Source: Longivirga sp036510975
GTDB lineage: Bacteria > Actinomycetota > Actinomycetes > S36-B12 > CAIYMF01
Direction of reading: 5' to 3'
Assembly: GCA_036510975.1 (NCBI GenBank)
Contig: DATCCY010000013.1
Location: 1-61,873 of the forward strand
Length of the DNA stretch: 61,873 nucleotides
In this document: positions 32,685 through 40,412 of the stretch, one piece after another
Numbering within the stretch: the stretch's first letter is position 1
Layout of the letters: the number at the start of each line of letters is the position of its first letter
Position numbers and translations under genes: made by a program
The notes under the pieces: model-generated
Told to the model about the DNA's origin: nothing
The model's input: only the letters and a program-made list of their open reading frames with translations
Database searches by the model: none

Positions 32685-33194
32685 GTGGACTACAACTGGC
32701 TGCACCCGACGGCGGACGCCCGTCCCGTCGGCGCGAAGGGCTGGGGCTCGTTCGCCACCGAGCCGATCGACGCCGGCACCACCGTCGCGGCATTCGGCGG
32801 GTGGATCGTGACCCACGACACGCTCGAGACCTTCAGCGACGACCGCCAGGGTCGCTCCATCCAGGTCGACGAGGACCTCTACCTCGTGTCCGACGACACC
32901 CCCGAGCCGGGCGACATGCTCAACCACTCCTGCGAGCCGTCCTGCGGACTCGTCGGTGCCACGCTGCTCGTCGCGATGCGCGACATCGCGGTCGGCGAGG
33001 AGCTCACGTTCGACTACGCCACCTGCGACTCGAGTGACTACGACGAGTTCGAGTGCCTGTGCGGCGAGACGTCCTGCCGCGGCGTCGTGACCGGCCTGGA
33101 CTGGATGAAGCCCGAGCTGCAGGAGAGGTACGCCGGCTGGTTCTCGCCGTACCTCCAGCGTCGCATCGCCGCGCTGCCCGTCCCGCGTCACTGA
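32685..33194 (+). CDS. SET domain protein (lysine methyltransferase-like)
   Basis: A 169-aa protein that is essentially a complete SET domain. GAKGWGSFATEPIDAGT forms the first strand region, DMLNHSCEPSCGL the NHS(C) S-adenosylmethionine site, GEELTFDYATCD the catalytic tyrosine region, and CLCGETSCRG a post-SET cysteine cluster. SET proteins methylate lysines, classically on eukaryotic histones. In bacteria the targets may be DNA-binding or ribosomal proteins. The GTG is preceded by AGGAG. It stands alone between bpa (divergent, 242 nt) and a quinone reductase (convergent). The intergenic region has an arm pair CTGAA-N6-TTCAG at 32503-32518. Confidence 0.9.
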   Translation: MDYNWLHPTADARPVGAKGWGSFATEPIDAGTTVAAFGGWIVTHDTLETFSDDRQGRSIQVDEDLYLVSDDTPEPGDMLNHSCEPSCGLVGATLLVAMRDIAVGEELTFDYATCDSSDYDEFECLCGETSCRGVVTGLDWMKPELQERYAGWFSPYLQRRIAALPVPRH

Positions 33195-33199
33195 GCCGA

Positions 33200-33270
33200 C
33201 CTACATGGCGCAGTTGTCGCTGACACCGGCCCGCGAGCGACCGTTGGACCAGGTACACGGGGTCGTCAGC
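33200..33270. repeat. Palindromic element family 2, copy 1
   Basis: This element starts 6 nt after the SET gene stop and runs into the last codons of the convergent quinone reductase gene. Its left arm CTACATGGCGCAGTTGTCG and right part AGGTACACGGGGTCGTCAGC align with the element at 44105-44180 over its whole length. Left and right arms are also imperfect inverted copies of each other, so a hairpin can form. Between convergent genes it may serve as a two-sided terminator. Confidence 0.6.
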
Positions 33271-34246
33271 TCGTCGCGAGCAGGACCTTGCCGACGTGGT
33301 CGCTTGCCTCCACGACACGGTGCGCCTCGGCGGCGTCGCGCATCGGGAGGACCCGGTCGACCACGGGCACGAGCGCCCCGGCCTCGACCAGCGGCCACGC
33401 CTGCAGGGTGACGGCGGCGCAGATCGCCGCCTTCTCCGCGACGGGACGGGCTCGCAGCGTCGTGCCCGCCACGCTCGCGCGCTTGGCCATGAGCCGGCCG
33501 AGGTCGAGCTCCGCCTTCGCGCCGCCCTGGAGCCCGATCACCACGAGGCGACCACCCGGGGCGAGGACCTCGAGGTTGCGGGCGAGGTACGCCGCACCCA
33601 TGTTGTCGAGCACGACGTCGGCCCCGCGGCCGTCCGTCGCCTCCTTCACCCGCTCCACGAAGTCGGCCTTCGAGTAGTCCACGAGGATCTCGGCGCCGAG
33701 ATCGCGGCACCGCGCCAGCTTCTCGGGCGAGCCCGCGGTCACCGCGACCCGGGCACCGAGCGCGACCGCGACCTGGATGGCGAACGTGCCGATCCCGCCG
33801 CCACCGCCGTGCACGAGGAACGTCTCACCGGCGCCGAGCCTCGCGAGCAGCACGACGTTCGACCACACCGTGCACGCGACCTCGGGCAGCGCCGCGGCGG
33901 TCACGAGGTCGAGGCCGCGAGGGACCGGCATCAGCTGTCCCGAGGGTACGGCGACCATCTCGGCGTAGCCGCCGCCGGCCAGCAGCGCGACGCATGGGTC
34001 GCCCACCGACCAGCCGTCGACACCCTCGCCGACCGCTGCGACCGTGCCGCTGCACTCCAGGCCGAGGATGTCCGATGCACCGGCCGGAGGCGGGTAGAAC
34101 CCCTTGCGCTGCAACAGGTCGGCGCGGTTGACGGCCGATGCAGCCACCTGGACGAGGACCTCACCGGGTCCCGTGTCCGGCGTCGGCACCTCGCTCCACT
34201 CGAGCACCTCGGGCCCGCCCGGCCCGCGCGCGACGATCGCGTGCAC
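33266..34246 (-). CDS. NAD(P)H-quinone oxidoreductase, zinc-independent MDR family
   Basis: A 326-aa medium-chain reductase of the quinone oxidoreductase/PIG3 type. It has NRADLLQRKGFYPPP near residue 40, the cofactor motif VHGGGGGIG around residues 145-153, and LDNMGAAYLARNLEVLAPGG following. The zinc-ligand cysteines of alcohol dehydrogenases are absent. The GTG start lies 2 nt after the potassium channel stop, so the two are coupled. It reduces quinones or enones with NADPH in the cytoplasm. Confidence 0.93.
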   Translation of the reverse strand: MHAIVARGPGGPEVLEWSEVPTPDTGPGEVLVQVAASAVNRADLLQRKGFYPPPAGASDILGLECSGTVAAVGEGVDGWSVGDPCVALLAGGGYAEMVAVPSGQLMPVPRGLDLVTAAALPEVACTVWSNVVLLARLGAGETFLVHGGGGGIGTFAIQVAVALGARVAVTAGSPEKLARCRDLGAEILVDYSKADFVERVKEATDGRGADVVLDNMGAAYLARNLEVLAPGGRLVVIGLQGGAKAELDLGRLMAKRASVAGTTLRARPVAEKAAICAAVTLQAWPLVEAGALVPVVDRVLPMRDAAEAHRVVEASDHVGKVLLATS

Positions 34247-34248
34247 GG

Positions 34249-35268
34249 TCAGGCCCTCGCTGCGGGACGGATGACGACGATCCGGTCGCCGGTCTGCAGC
34301 TCGGAGATCGAGCGGGCGTCGAACCGGTGGACGTCGTCGCCGCGCACGACGGCGAGCACGATGATGCTGCGCGCCGACAGCGACTCGGGAGAGGCGCCGA
34401 CCTCGTCGTCGCGCACCGAGCGCTCGACGATCTCAAGGCCGTGGTGCGGCTCGAGCAGGTCCTCGACGAGATGACCCGCGATCGGCGAGGTGAGCGAGAG
34501 GCCGAGCATGCGGCCCGCGGACTCCGCCGTCGGGATCACGACGTCGGCACCGCTCTGCCGCAGCACGCCGATGTTCTGGCTCTCCCGCGCGCTCGCGACG
34601 AGGGTCGCCAGCGGGGCGAGCCGACGTGCGGTCAGGGTGACGAGCACCGAGGTGTCGTCGCGGTCGGTCGCCACGACGATGCGCGAGGCGGTCTGCACCG
34701 ACGCGGTCCGGAGGACGTCCTCCCTCGTCGCGTCGCCGACGACGCCGATGGCGCCGAGCGCCGTCGCCTCGTCGATCTCGCTCGGGTCCGCCGATACGAC
34801 GACGATGGTGTGCGGGTCGGCGCCTTGGTCGACGAGTGCGCTGAACGCGCTGCGACCCTTCACGCCGAACCCGACGACCACGGTGTGGTCCTTCACGTTC
34901 TGCCTCCAGCTCCTGGCGCGGAACTCGTCCCTGCTGCGCTGGGTGAGCACCTCGACGGTCGTGCCCACCAGCGTGATCAGGAAGACGAAGCGCAACGGCG
35001 TGATGATGAGGACGTTCGCGAGCCGCGCCTGCTCGGTGACGGGGACGATGTCGCCGTACCCGGTCGTCGAGAGCGTCACGGTGGCGTAGTAGAGGGCGTC
35101 GAGCCAGCTGATCGGCGTGCCGTTGGAGTCCTTGTAGCCGTCGCGCTCCAGGTAGACGAGCGCGGTCGTGATGGCCAGGCACGCGACCGCGACCCCGATC
35201 CGCAGGGCGAAGGAGCCGAGCGGACCACGGCGTCGGGCCGGCAGGTGCAGGGAGCCGGGACTGCTCAC
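34249..35268 (-). CDS. Two-helix potassium channel with RCK (TrkA-N/C) domains
   Basis: A 339-aa Kch/MthK-like channel. Two transmembrane helices flank the selectivity filter TTGYGDIVP (residues about 68-76). A Rossmann-type TrkA-N domain follows with VVVGFGVKGRSA, then a TrkA-C domain near the end (SARSIIVLAVVRGDD...LQTGDRIVVI). RCK domains gate the pore in response to ions or nucleotides. The GTG at 35268 gives a short basic N-terminal tail. It is coupled to the quinone reductase gene 2 nt downstream, so redox state and K+ flux may be linked, which is inference. Confidence 0.93.
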   Translation of the reverse strand: MSSPGSLHLPARRRGPLGSFALRIGVAVACLAITTALVYLERDGYKDSNGTPISWLDALYYATVTLSTTGYGDIVPVTEQARLANVLIITPLRFVFLITLVGTTVEVLTQRSRDEFRARSWRQNVKDHTVVVGFGVKGRSAFSALVDQGADPHTIVVVSADPSEIDEATALGAIGVVGDATREDVLRTASVQTASRIVVATDRDDTSVLVTLTARRLAPLATLVASARESQNIGVLRQSGADVVIPTAESAGRMLGLSLTSPIAGHLVEDLLEPHHGLEIVERSVRDDEVGASPESLSARSIIVLAVVRGDDVHRFDARSISELQTGDRIVVIRPAARA

Positions 35269-35296
35269 GGGGTGACGGTAGCGAGGTCAGGTCGGG

Positions 35297-36520
35297 TCAC
35301 GGGAGCGGGAGCACCGAGACGCTGGTGCCTCGGGTGCCGCCCTCCGGTGTCACCACGGCGACGCCGTCGGCGAGCGACAGGCCGCGCAGCATCGCCGGAC
35401 CGGCGTGGAGGGTCGGCGTCGCTTCCACCACGAGGTCGCGACGGCGCTGCGAGACGGGGATCAGCCGCACGTGCTCGGGGTGCGTCGTGACGTCGACGGC
35501 GAGCACCGCCTGCTCGATCCGCGACTCGTCTGCGCCGACCTCGCCGCGCAACGCCGCCACCAGCGGCACGGCCAGGGTGAGCAGCGCGGACACCGCGGCG
35601 AGCGGGTTGCCGGGGAGGCCGAGCACGTGGCGCCCGTCGGGCAGGGTGGCCAGGCACATCGGCGTGCCGGGGCGGACGGCGACGCCGTCGACGACCCAGT
35701 GCGCGCCGAGGCGGTTGAGAGCGGCGTGCAGGTGGTCGGCCGGGCCCGCCGCCGTGGACCCGGTGGTGACGACGAGGTCGGCGTTGGCGTCCTCGAGGGC
35801 ATCGAGCAGCGCCGCCAACGTGTCGGGGACGCGGACCGGTGGGAACGCGCGCGCCCCCAGCGAGGCGAACCAGCCCGGCAGCATCGGCCCGAGGGCGTCG
35901 CGCACCCGGCCGTCGCGCGCCGGACCGCGCTCGAGGAGCTCGTCGCCGAGCACGAGGAGGGCGACGTCCGGCGGTCGGACCACCGGCAACGCGTCGTAGC
36001 CCGCGGCGGCGGCCATGCCCGCGACGACCGGCGTCACGACCCCGCCCGCCTCGAGCAGCTGCTCGCCGGCGGCGGACTCCTGCCCGCGGGAGCGGACGTC
36101 GGTGCCGGGCTCGACGTAGCCGGGGTGCGGGGCCTTGAGGCCGCGCACCGGGTCGCCGACCCAGAGCTGTACGCCGTGCGGGCCGGCGTCCTCGAGCAGA
36201 CCGCGCTCGCGGCGCAGCACGGCGTCGGCGCCGGTCGGGAGGGCTGCGCCGGTGGCGATGCCCACGGCTCCGCCGTCCGCGAGCCGCTCGAGCGTGTTGC
36301 CGGCGAGCAGCTCGCCGACGACGACCCAGGGCCCGGGTCCGGCGACCGCCCAGCCGTCCATGCTCGCGGAGTCGAACGGCGGCAGCGGGGTGGCGGACAC
36401 CAGCGGGTGCGCGAGGACGGCGCCGACCGCCGCGGCGAGCGGGACCGCGACGACGGGCAGCGGGCTCGCCGCCTCCCGCGCCGCCCGTCGGGCACGCGCC
36501 CACGGCGTCAGGTCGCTCAC
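35297..36520 (-). CDS. moeA: Molybdopterin molybdotransferase
   Basis: A 407-aa MoeA protein that inserts molybdate into adenylylated molybdopterin. It has the N-terminal FDSASMDGWA segment, the central LVVTTGSTAAGPADHL molybdopterin-binding loop, and GTPMCLATL with GLPGNPLAAVSALL. The GTG at 36520 is chosen because the preceding in-frame residues have no family character. It is 28 nt upstream of the channel gene on the same strand. A MobA-like gene lies at 45.0-45.6 kb, so molybdenum cofactor genes are scattered rather than clustered. Confidence 0.93.
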   Translation of the reverse strand: MSDLTPWARARRAAREAASPLPVVAVPLAAAVGAVLAHPLVSATPLPPFDSASMDGWAVAGPGPWVVVGELLAGNTLERLADGGAVGIATGAALPTGADAVLRRERGLLEDAGPHGVQLWVGDPVRGLKAPHPGYVEPGTDVRSRGQESAAGEQLLEAGGVVTPVVAGMAAAAGYDALPVVRPPDVALLVLGDELLERGPARDGRVRDALGPMLPGWFASLGARAFPPVRVPDTLAALLDALEDANADLVVTTGSTAAGPADHLHAALNRLGAHWVVDGVAVRPGTPMCLATLPDGRHVLGLPGNPLAAVSALLTLAVPLVAALRGEVGADESRIEQAVLAVDVTTHPEHVRLIPVSQRRRDLVVEATPTLHAGPAMLRGLSLADGVAVVTPEGGTRGTSVSVLPLP

Positions 36521-36632
36521 AGGTCGATCTTCGCCGCCACCCCCGACCAACACCCACCGACCCGCCGCACCCCGACGCTCGGTTTCGGATTGACCGCAGT
36601 GGCAGCGCCGGGCGTGGGGTCGATTCCGAGAT

Positions 36633-36666
36633 CTTGACGTGGGTATCAAGTTGACATTAGCGTCAA
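36633..36666. promoter_or_regulatory. Paired operators in front of the acyl-CoA carboxylase operon
   Basis: Two adjacent inverted repeats precede the first gene: CTTGACGTGGGTATCAAG (36633-36650, arms CTTGA/TCAAG) and TTGACATTAGCGTCAA (36651-36666, arms TTGAC/GTCAA). They end 18 nt before the ATG and also contain TTGACA, a -35-like hexamer. A TetR-family gene within the operon is the natural candidate regulator, released by an acyl-CoA intermediate. Binding is inferred, not shown. Confidence 0.7.
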
Positions 36667-36684
36667 GTCTCCCGGAGGAGGGTC

Positions 36685-38301
36685 ATGAGCAGGATCACCA
36701 GCCGCGTCGACGCGCGCTCGTCGGCGTACGCCGAGAACCGCGACGCCATGCTCGAGGCGCTCGGCGAGATCGAGGCGCTGCAGGCACGGGTCGTGCGCGG
36801 CGGCGGCTCGGGCGACGCCGCGAAGGACGCCGCGTCGGTCGCGAAGCTGCGGCGGCGCGGGAAGCTGCTGCCCCGGGAGCGGATCGGGCTGCTCGTCGAC
36901 CGAGGCTCGGCGTTCCTCGAGCTCTCGCCGCTGGCCGGCTGGGGCACCGACGACCCGCTCGGCGGCGGCATGGTCACGGGCATCGGGCGGGTCAGCGGGG
37001 TCGAGTGCGTGATCTCGGCGAACGACCCGACGGTCAAGGGCGGCGCGCAGGGTCCGACGTCCGTCGCCAAGGGCTTGCGCGCCATGGAGGTCGCGCGGGC
37101 GAACCGGCTGCCGCTCGTGTCGCTCACCGAGTCGGCCGGCGCCGACCTGCCGAAGCAGGCCGAGATCTTCGTCCCGGGCGGGGCGTCGTTCAAGAACCTC
37201 ACCCGCCTGTCCGCGGCCGGAATCCCCACCATCACGCTGGTGTTCGGCTCGTCGACCGCGGGCGGCGCCTACGTCCCGGGAATGAGCGACTACGTCGTCC
37301 TGCAGAAGGACGCGGCGCGGGTCTACCTCGGTGGTCCGCCGCTGGTCAAGATGGCGATCGACGAGGACGCCGACGAGGAGTCCCTCGGCGGCGCGGAGAT
37401 GCACGCGCGGGTGTCCGGCCTCGCCGACTACCTCGCTGCCGACGAGCCGGACGCTCTGCGCATCGGCCGTGACATCGTCGCGCATCTCAACTGGCGCAAG
37501 CTCGGACCCGGACCGAACCGTCGGGCAACCGCACCCGCGTACGACGTCGACGAGCTGCTCGGCATCGCGTCGGCAGACGTGCGCGTGCCCTTCGAGGTGC
37601 GCGAGGTGATCGCCCGCATCGTCGACGGCTCCGAGCTCGAGGAGTTCAAGCCGCTCTACGGCACGACGCTCGTCACAGGGTGGGCGCACCTCGACGGCAT
37701 GCCGATCGGCATCCTTGCCAACAACGGCATCCTGTTCAGCGAGGAGGCGGAGAAGGGCGCGCAGTTCATCCAGCTCTGCGAGCGACACGACGTGCCGATC
37801 CTCTTCGTGCAGAACATCACCGGCTTCATGGTCGGGACGCGGTACGAGCAGGGCGGCATCATCAAGGACGGCGCAAAGCTCATCAACGCGGTGTCGAACT
37901 CGACCGTCCCGCACCTCACGCTCATGGTCGGAGCGTCCTACGGCGCGGGCAACTACGGCATGAGCGGGCGCGCCTACGACCCCCGCTTCGTCTTCACGTG
38001 GCCCAACCACCGCATCGCGGTGATGGGACCCAAGCAGCTCGGCGGTGTGCTCTCGATCGTCGCGAGACAGCGCACGGAGGCCGCCGGCGCGACGTTCGAC
38101 GAGGCCGCGTTCGCGCCGATGCGCGAGGCCTTCGAGTCGCAGGTCGAGGCGCAGTCCACGGCGCTCTATTCAACCGGTCGACTGTGGGACGACGGCATCA
38201 TCGACCCACGCGACACCCGCACAGTCCTGTCCCTCGCGCTCTCCGCCGCGCACTCCGCACCGGTGCAGGGCACGAGCTCCTACGGCGTCTTCCGGATGTG
38301 A
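36685..38301 (+). CDS. Acyl-CoA carboxylase, beta (carboxyltransferase) subunit
   Basis: A 538-aa carboxyltransferase of the propionyl/methylcrotonyl/geranyl-CoA group. It transfers CO2 from biotin to an acyl-CoA. Both carboxyltransferase halves are present, with oxyanion-hole glycines in SSTAGGAYVPGMSDY and GASYGAGNYGMSGR, and the NITGFMVG segment before the second. It resembles the AtuC/LiuB branch by length and by the partner AtuA gene. GGAGGAGGG precedes the ATG. It is first in the operon, 6 nt before the biotin-carrying subunit. Which acyl-CoA is used (3-methylcrotonyl, geranyl or related) is not decided. Confidence 0.93.
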   Translation: MSRITSRVDARSSAYAENRDAMLEALGEIEALQARVVRGGGSGDAAKDAASVAKLRRRGKLLPRERIGLLVDRGSAFLELSPLAGWGTDDPLGGGMVTGIGRVSGVECVISANDPTVKGGAQGPTSVAKGLRAMEVARANRLPLVSLTESAGADLPKQAEIFVPGGASFKNLTRLSAAGIPTITLVFGSSTAGGAYVPGMSDYVVLQKDAARVYLGGPPLVKMAIDEDADEESLGGAEMHARVSGLADYLAADEPDALRIGRDIVAHLNWRKLGPGPNRRATAPAYDVDELLGIASADVRVPFEVREVIARIVDGSELEEFKPLYGTTLVTGWAHLDGMPIGILANNGILFSEEAEKGAQFIQLCERHDVPILFVQNITGFMVGTRYEQGGIIKDGAKLINAVSNSTVPHLTLMVGASYGAGNYGMSGRAYDPRFVFTWPNHRIAVMGPKQLGGVLSIVARQRTEAAGATFDEAAFAPMREAFESQVEAQSTALYSTGRLWDDGIIDPRDTRTVLSLALSAAHSAPVQGTSSYGVFRM

Positions 38302-38306
38302 GGGCC

Positions 38307-40412
38307 GTGAGCCGAATTATCACGCGACTCCTGGTCGCCAACCGCGGGGAGATCGCCCGCCGCGTCATCCGCACCTGCGACGAGCTTGGGATCGAGACGG
38401 TCGCCGTGTTCGCCGAGCCGGACCGTGCTGCGCCGTACGTCGACGAGGCGACCTACGCCGTGGCCCTCGACGGGTCGACGTCCGCGGAGACCTACCTCGA
38501 CGCGGCGAAGGTCCTCGATGCGGCACGCCGAGCCGGGGCGGACGCCGTCCACCCCGGGTACGGATTCCTCTCGGAGAACGCTGACTTCGCACGGGCAGTG
38601 ACCGACGCCGGCCTTGTGTGGGTCGGTCCGACGCCGGACTCGATGCTCTCGATGTCCCTCAAGGTCGAGGCGAAGCGGATCGCCGCGGCCGCCGGCGTGC
38701 CGCTCGTGCCGGGCGCCGAGCTCCCGGGCGACGTGTCCGGCGACGAGCTCCGCGCGACCGCTGCCGACGTCGGGTATCCCTTGCTGGTCAAGGCTTCCGC
38801 AGGTGGCGGCGGCAAGGGCATGCGGGTCGTCGGAGAGCCGGCGTCGGTGGTCGAAGCGGTCGCAGGTGCACGTCGCGAGGCCGCGGCGTCGTTCGGCGAC
38901 CCGACGGTCTTCCTCGAGCGCTACGTCGAGCGGTCCCGCCACGTCGAGGTGCAGGTCTTCGGCGACGAGCATGGCGACGTCGTCCACCTCTTCGAGCGCG
39001 AGTGCTCGATCCAGCGCCGCCACCAGAAGGTCGTCGAGGAGTCGCCGTCGCCCGGTGCGACGCCGCGGACCCTCGAGGCGATGTACGTCGCTGCCGTGTC
39101 CCTCGCCCGCGCGATCGACTACGTCGGCGCGGGGACCGTGGAGTTCCTCGTGAGCGGTGAGGGTGACGCGCAGGAGTTCTTCTTCCTCGAGATGAACACG
39201 CGCCTGCAGGTCGAGCACCCCGTCACCGAGATGGTGACGGGTGTCGACCTCGTCGAGTGGCAGCTCGCGGTCGCGCAGGGTGGACGAATCCCTTTGCAGC
39301 AGAACGAGATCGACCGTTCGGGTCACGCCATCGAGGTGCGTCTCTACGCCGAGGACGCGGCTCGCGACTTCCTCCCGAGCACCGGCACGCTCTCGTCGTG
39401 GGACCTCGTCAGCGGTGACGGGTGGCTGCGCGTCGACAGCGGGTTCGAGCAGGGCGGCGTGGTGTCGTCGTACTTCGACCCGATGCTGGCGAAGGTGATC
39501 GCGCACGGGGAGGAGCGGGGCGACGTCGCGCTCGCGCTCGCCGAGTACCTGCGCGGGGTCGCCGTCGTCGGCGTGACGACGAACCGGCTCTCGCTGGCCG
39601 CGACGCTCGAGCATCCGGCGTACCTCGCGGGTGACACGCCCACCTCGTTCCTCGACGAGCACCCCGAGGTGCTCGCTCCGCGCGTGCCGGACGACGTGCG
39701 TGCCGAGCACCTGCTCGTGGGCGCTCTCGCTCTGCTCGGTGCGGGTGGGTTCCGCAACGTCGCGGGCGCTCCCGAGACGGTGCGGGTCTCCTACCGCGAC
39801 GGGGCCGACGACGTCGTTGCCGTGCTCGGCGTGGCCTGGACGCGCGAGGGAGCCTGGACCCTCGCACTGCGGGCCGTCCCCGAGGGCGTGGATCCCCATG
39901 CGGCGCAAGAGATCGCAGTTCGCGACGATCTGGTCCAGACGGTAGGTGCGCGACTCGAGGCCATGTCCGACGACGCTGCCGAGGACGGCTTCGTCCGGTG
40001 CCGCCTCGAGCTCGACGGACTGCGGTCGTCGGTCTTCGTTCGACGTGCCGACGACGCCGACGGCGAGACCGTGAGCGTCGACCACCGTGGCTGGGTGACG
40101 ACCGTCCATGTCCTGCCGCTCGGTGCGTCCTCCGGCCACGGCGACGCCGGTGGCGGCCCCTCGACGCCGGTGCCCGGGACAGTCACGCACGTGGCCGTCG
40201 CCGTGGGCGACATCGTCGTGGTGGGTGCTGCGCTCGTGGTGCTGGAGGCGATGAAGATGGAGCACACCATCCGCGCCGACATCGACGGTGTCGTCGCCGA
40301 GCTCCACGTGACCCTCGGCCAGAGCGTCGACGCCCACACCGTCGTCGCCACCCTCACCCCTGAGGCTGACGTCGGGGCACCTTCACACGGAACCGGGGGG
40401 GTCGAATCGTGA
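38307..40412 (+). CDS. Acyl-CoA carboxylase, alpha subunit (biotin carboxylase + BCCP)
   Basis: A 701-aa subunit that carboxylates its own biotin. The biotin carboxylase domain starts LLVANRGEIARRVIRTC, has the ATP loop KASAGGGGKGMRVV, ERECSIQRRHQKVVEE and the FLEMNTRLQVEHPVTE catalytic segment. A linker domain follows, then the C-terminal biotinyl domain with the attachment site EAMKMEH about 50 residues from the end. The GTG at 38307, 6 nt after the beta subunit, begins directly before the first strand. Together with the beta subunit it forms the complete enzyme (AtuF/LiuD-like). Confidence 0.95.
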   Translation: MSRIITRLLVANRGEIARRVIRTCDELGIETVAVFAEPDRAAPYVDEATYAVALDGSTSAETYLDAAKVLDAARRAGADAVHPGYGFLSENADFARAVTDAGLVWVGPTPDSMLSMSLKVEAKRIAAAAGVPLVPGAELPGDVSGDELRATAADVGYPLLVKASAGGGGKGMRVVGEPASVVEAVAGARREAAASFGDPTVFLERYVERSRHVEVQVFGDEHGDVVHLFERECSIQRRHQKVVEESPSPGATPRTLEAMYVAAVSLARAIDYVGAGTVEFLVSGEGDAQEFFFLEMNTRLQVEHPVTEMVTGVDLVEWQLAVAQGGRIPLQQNEIDRSGHAIEVRLYAEDAARDFLPSTGTLSSWDLVSGDGWLRVDSGFEQGGVVSSYFDPMLAKVIAHGEERGDVALALAEYLRGVAVVGVTTNRLSLAATLEHPAYLAGDTPTSFLDEHPEVLAPRVPDDVRAEHLLVGALALLGAGGFRNVAGAPETVRVSYRDGADDVVAVLGVAWTREGAWTLALRAVPEGVDPHAAQEIAVRDDLVQTVGARLEAMSDDAAEDGFVRCRLELDGLRSSVFVRRADDADGETVSVDHRGWVTTVHVLPLGASSGHGDAGGGPSTPVPGTVTHVAVAVGDIVVVGAALVVLEAMKMEHTIRADIDGVVAELHVTLGQSVDAHTVVATLTPEADVGAPSHGTGGVES

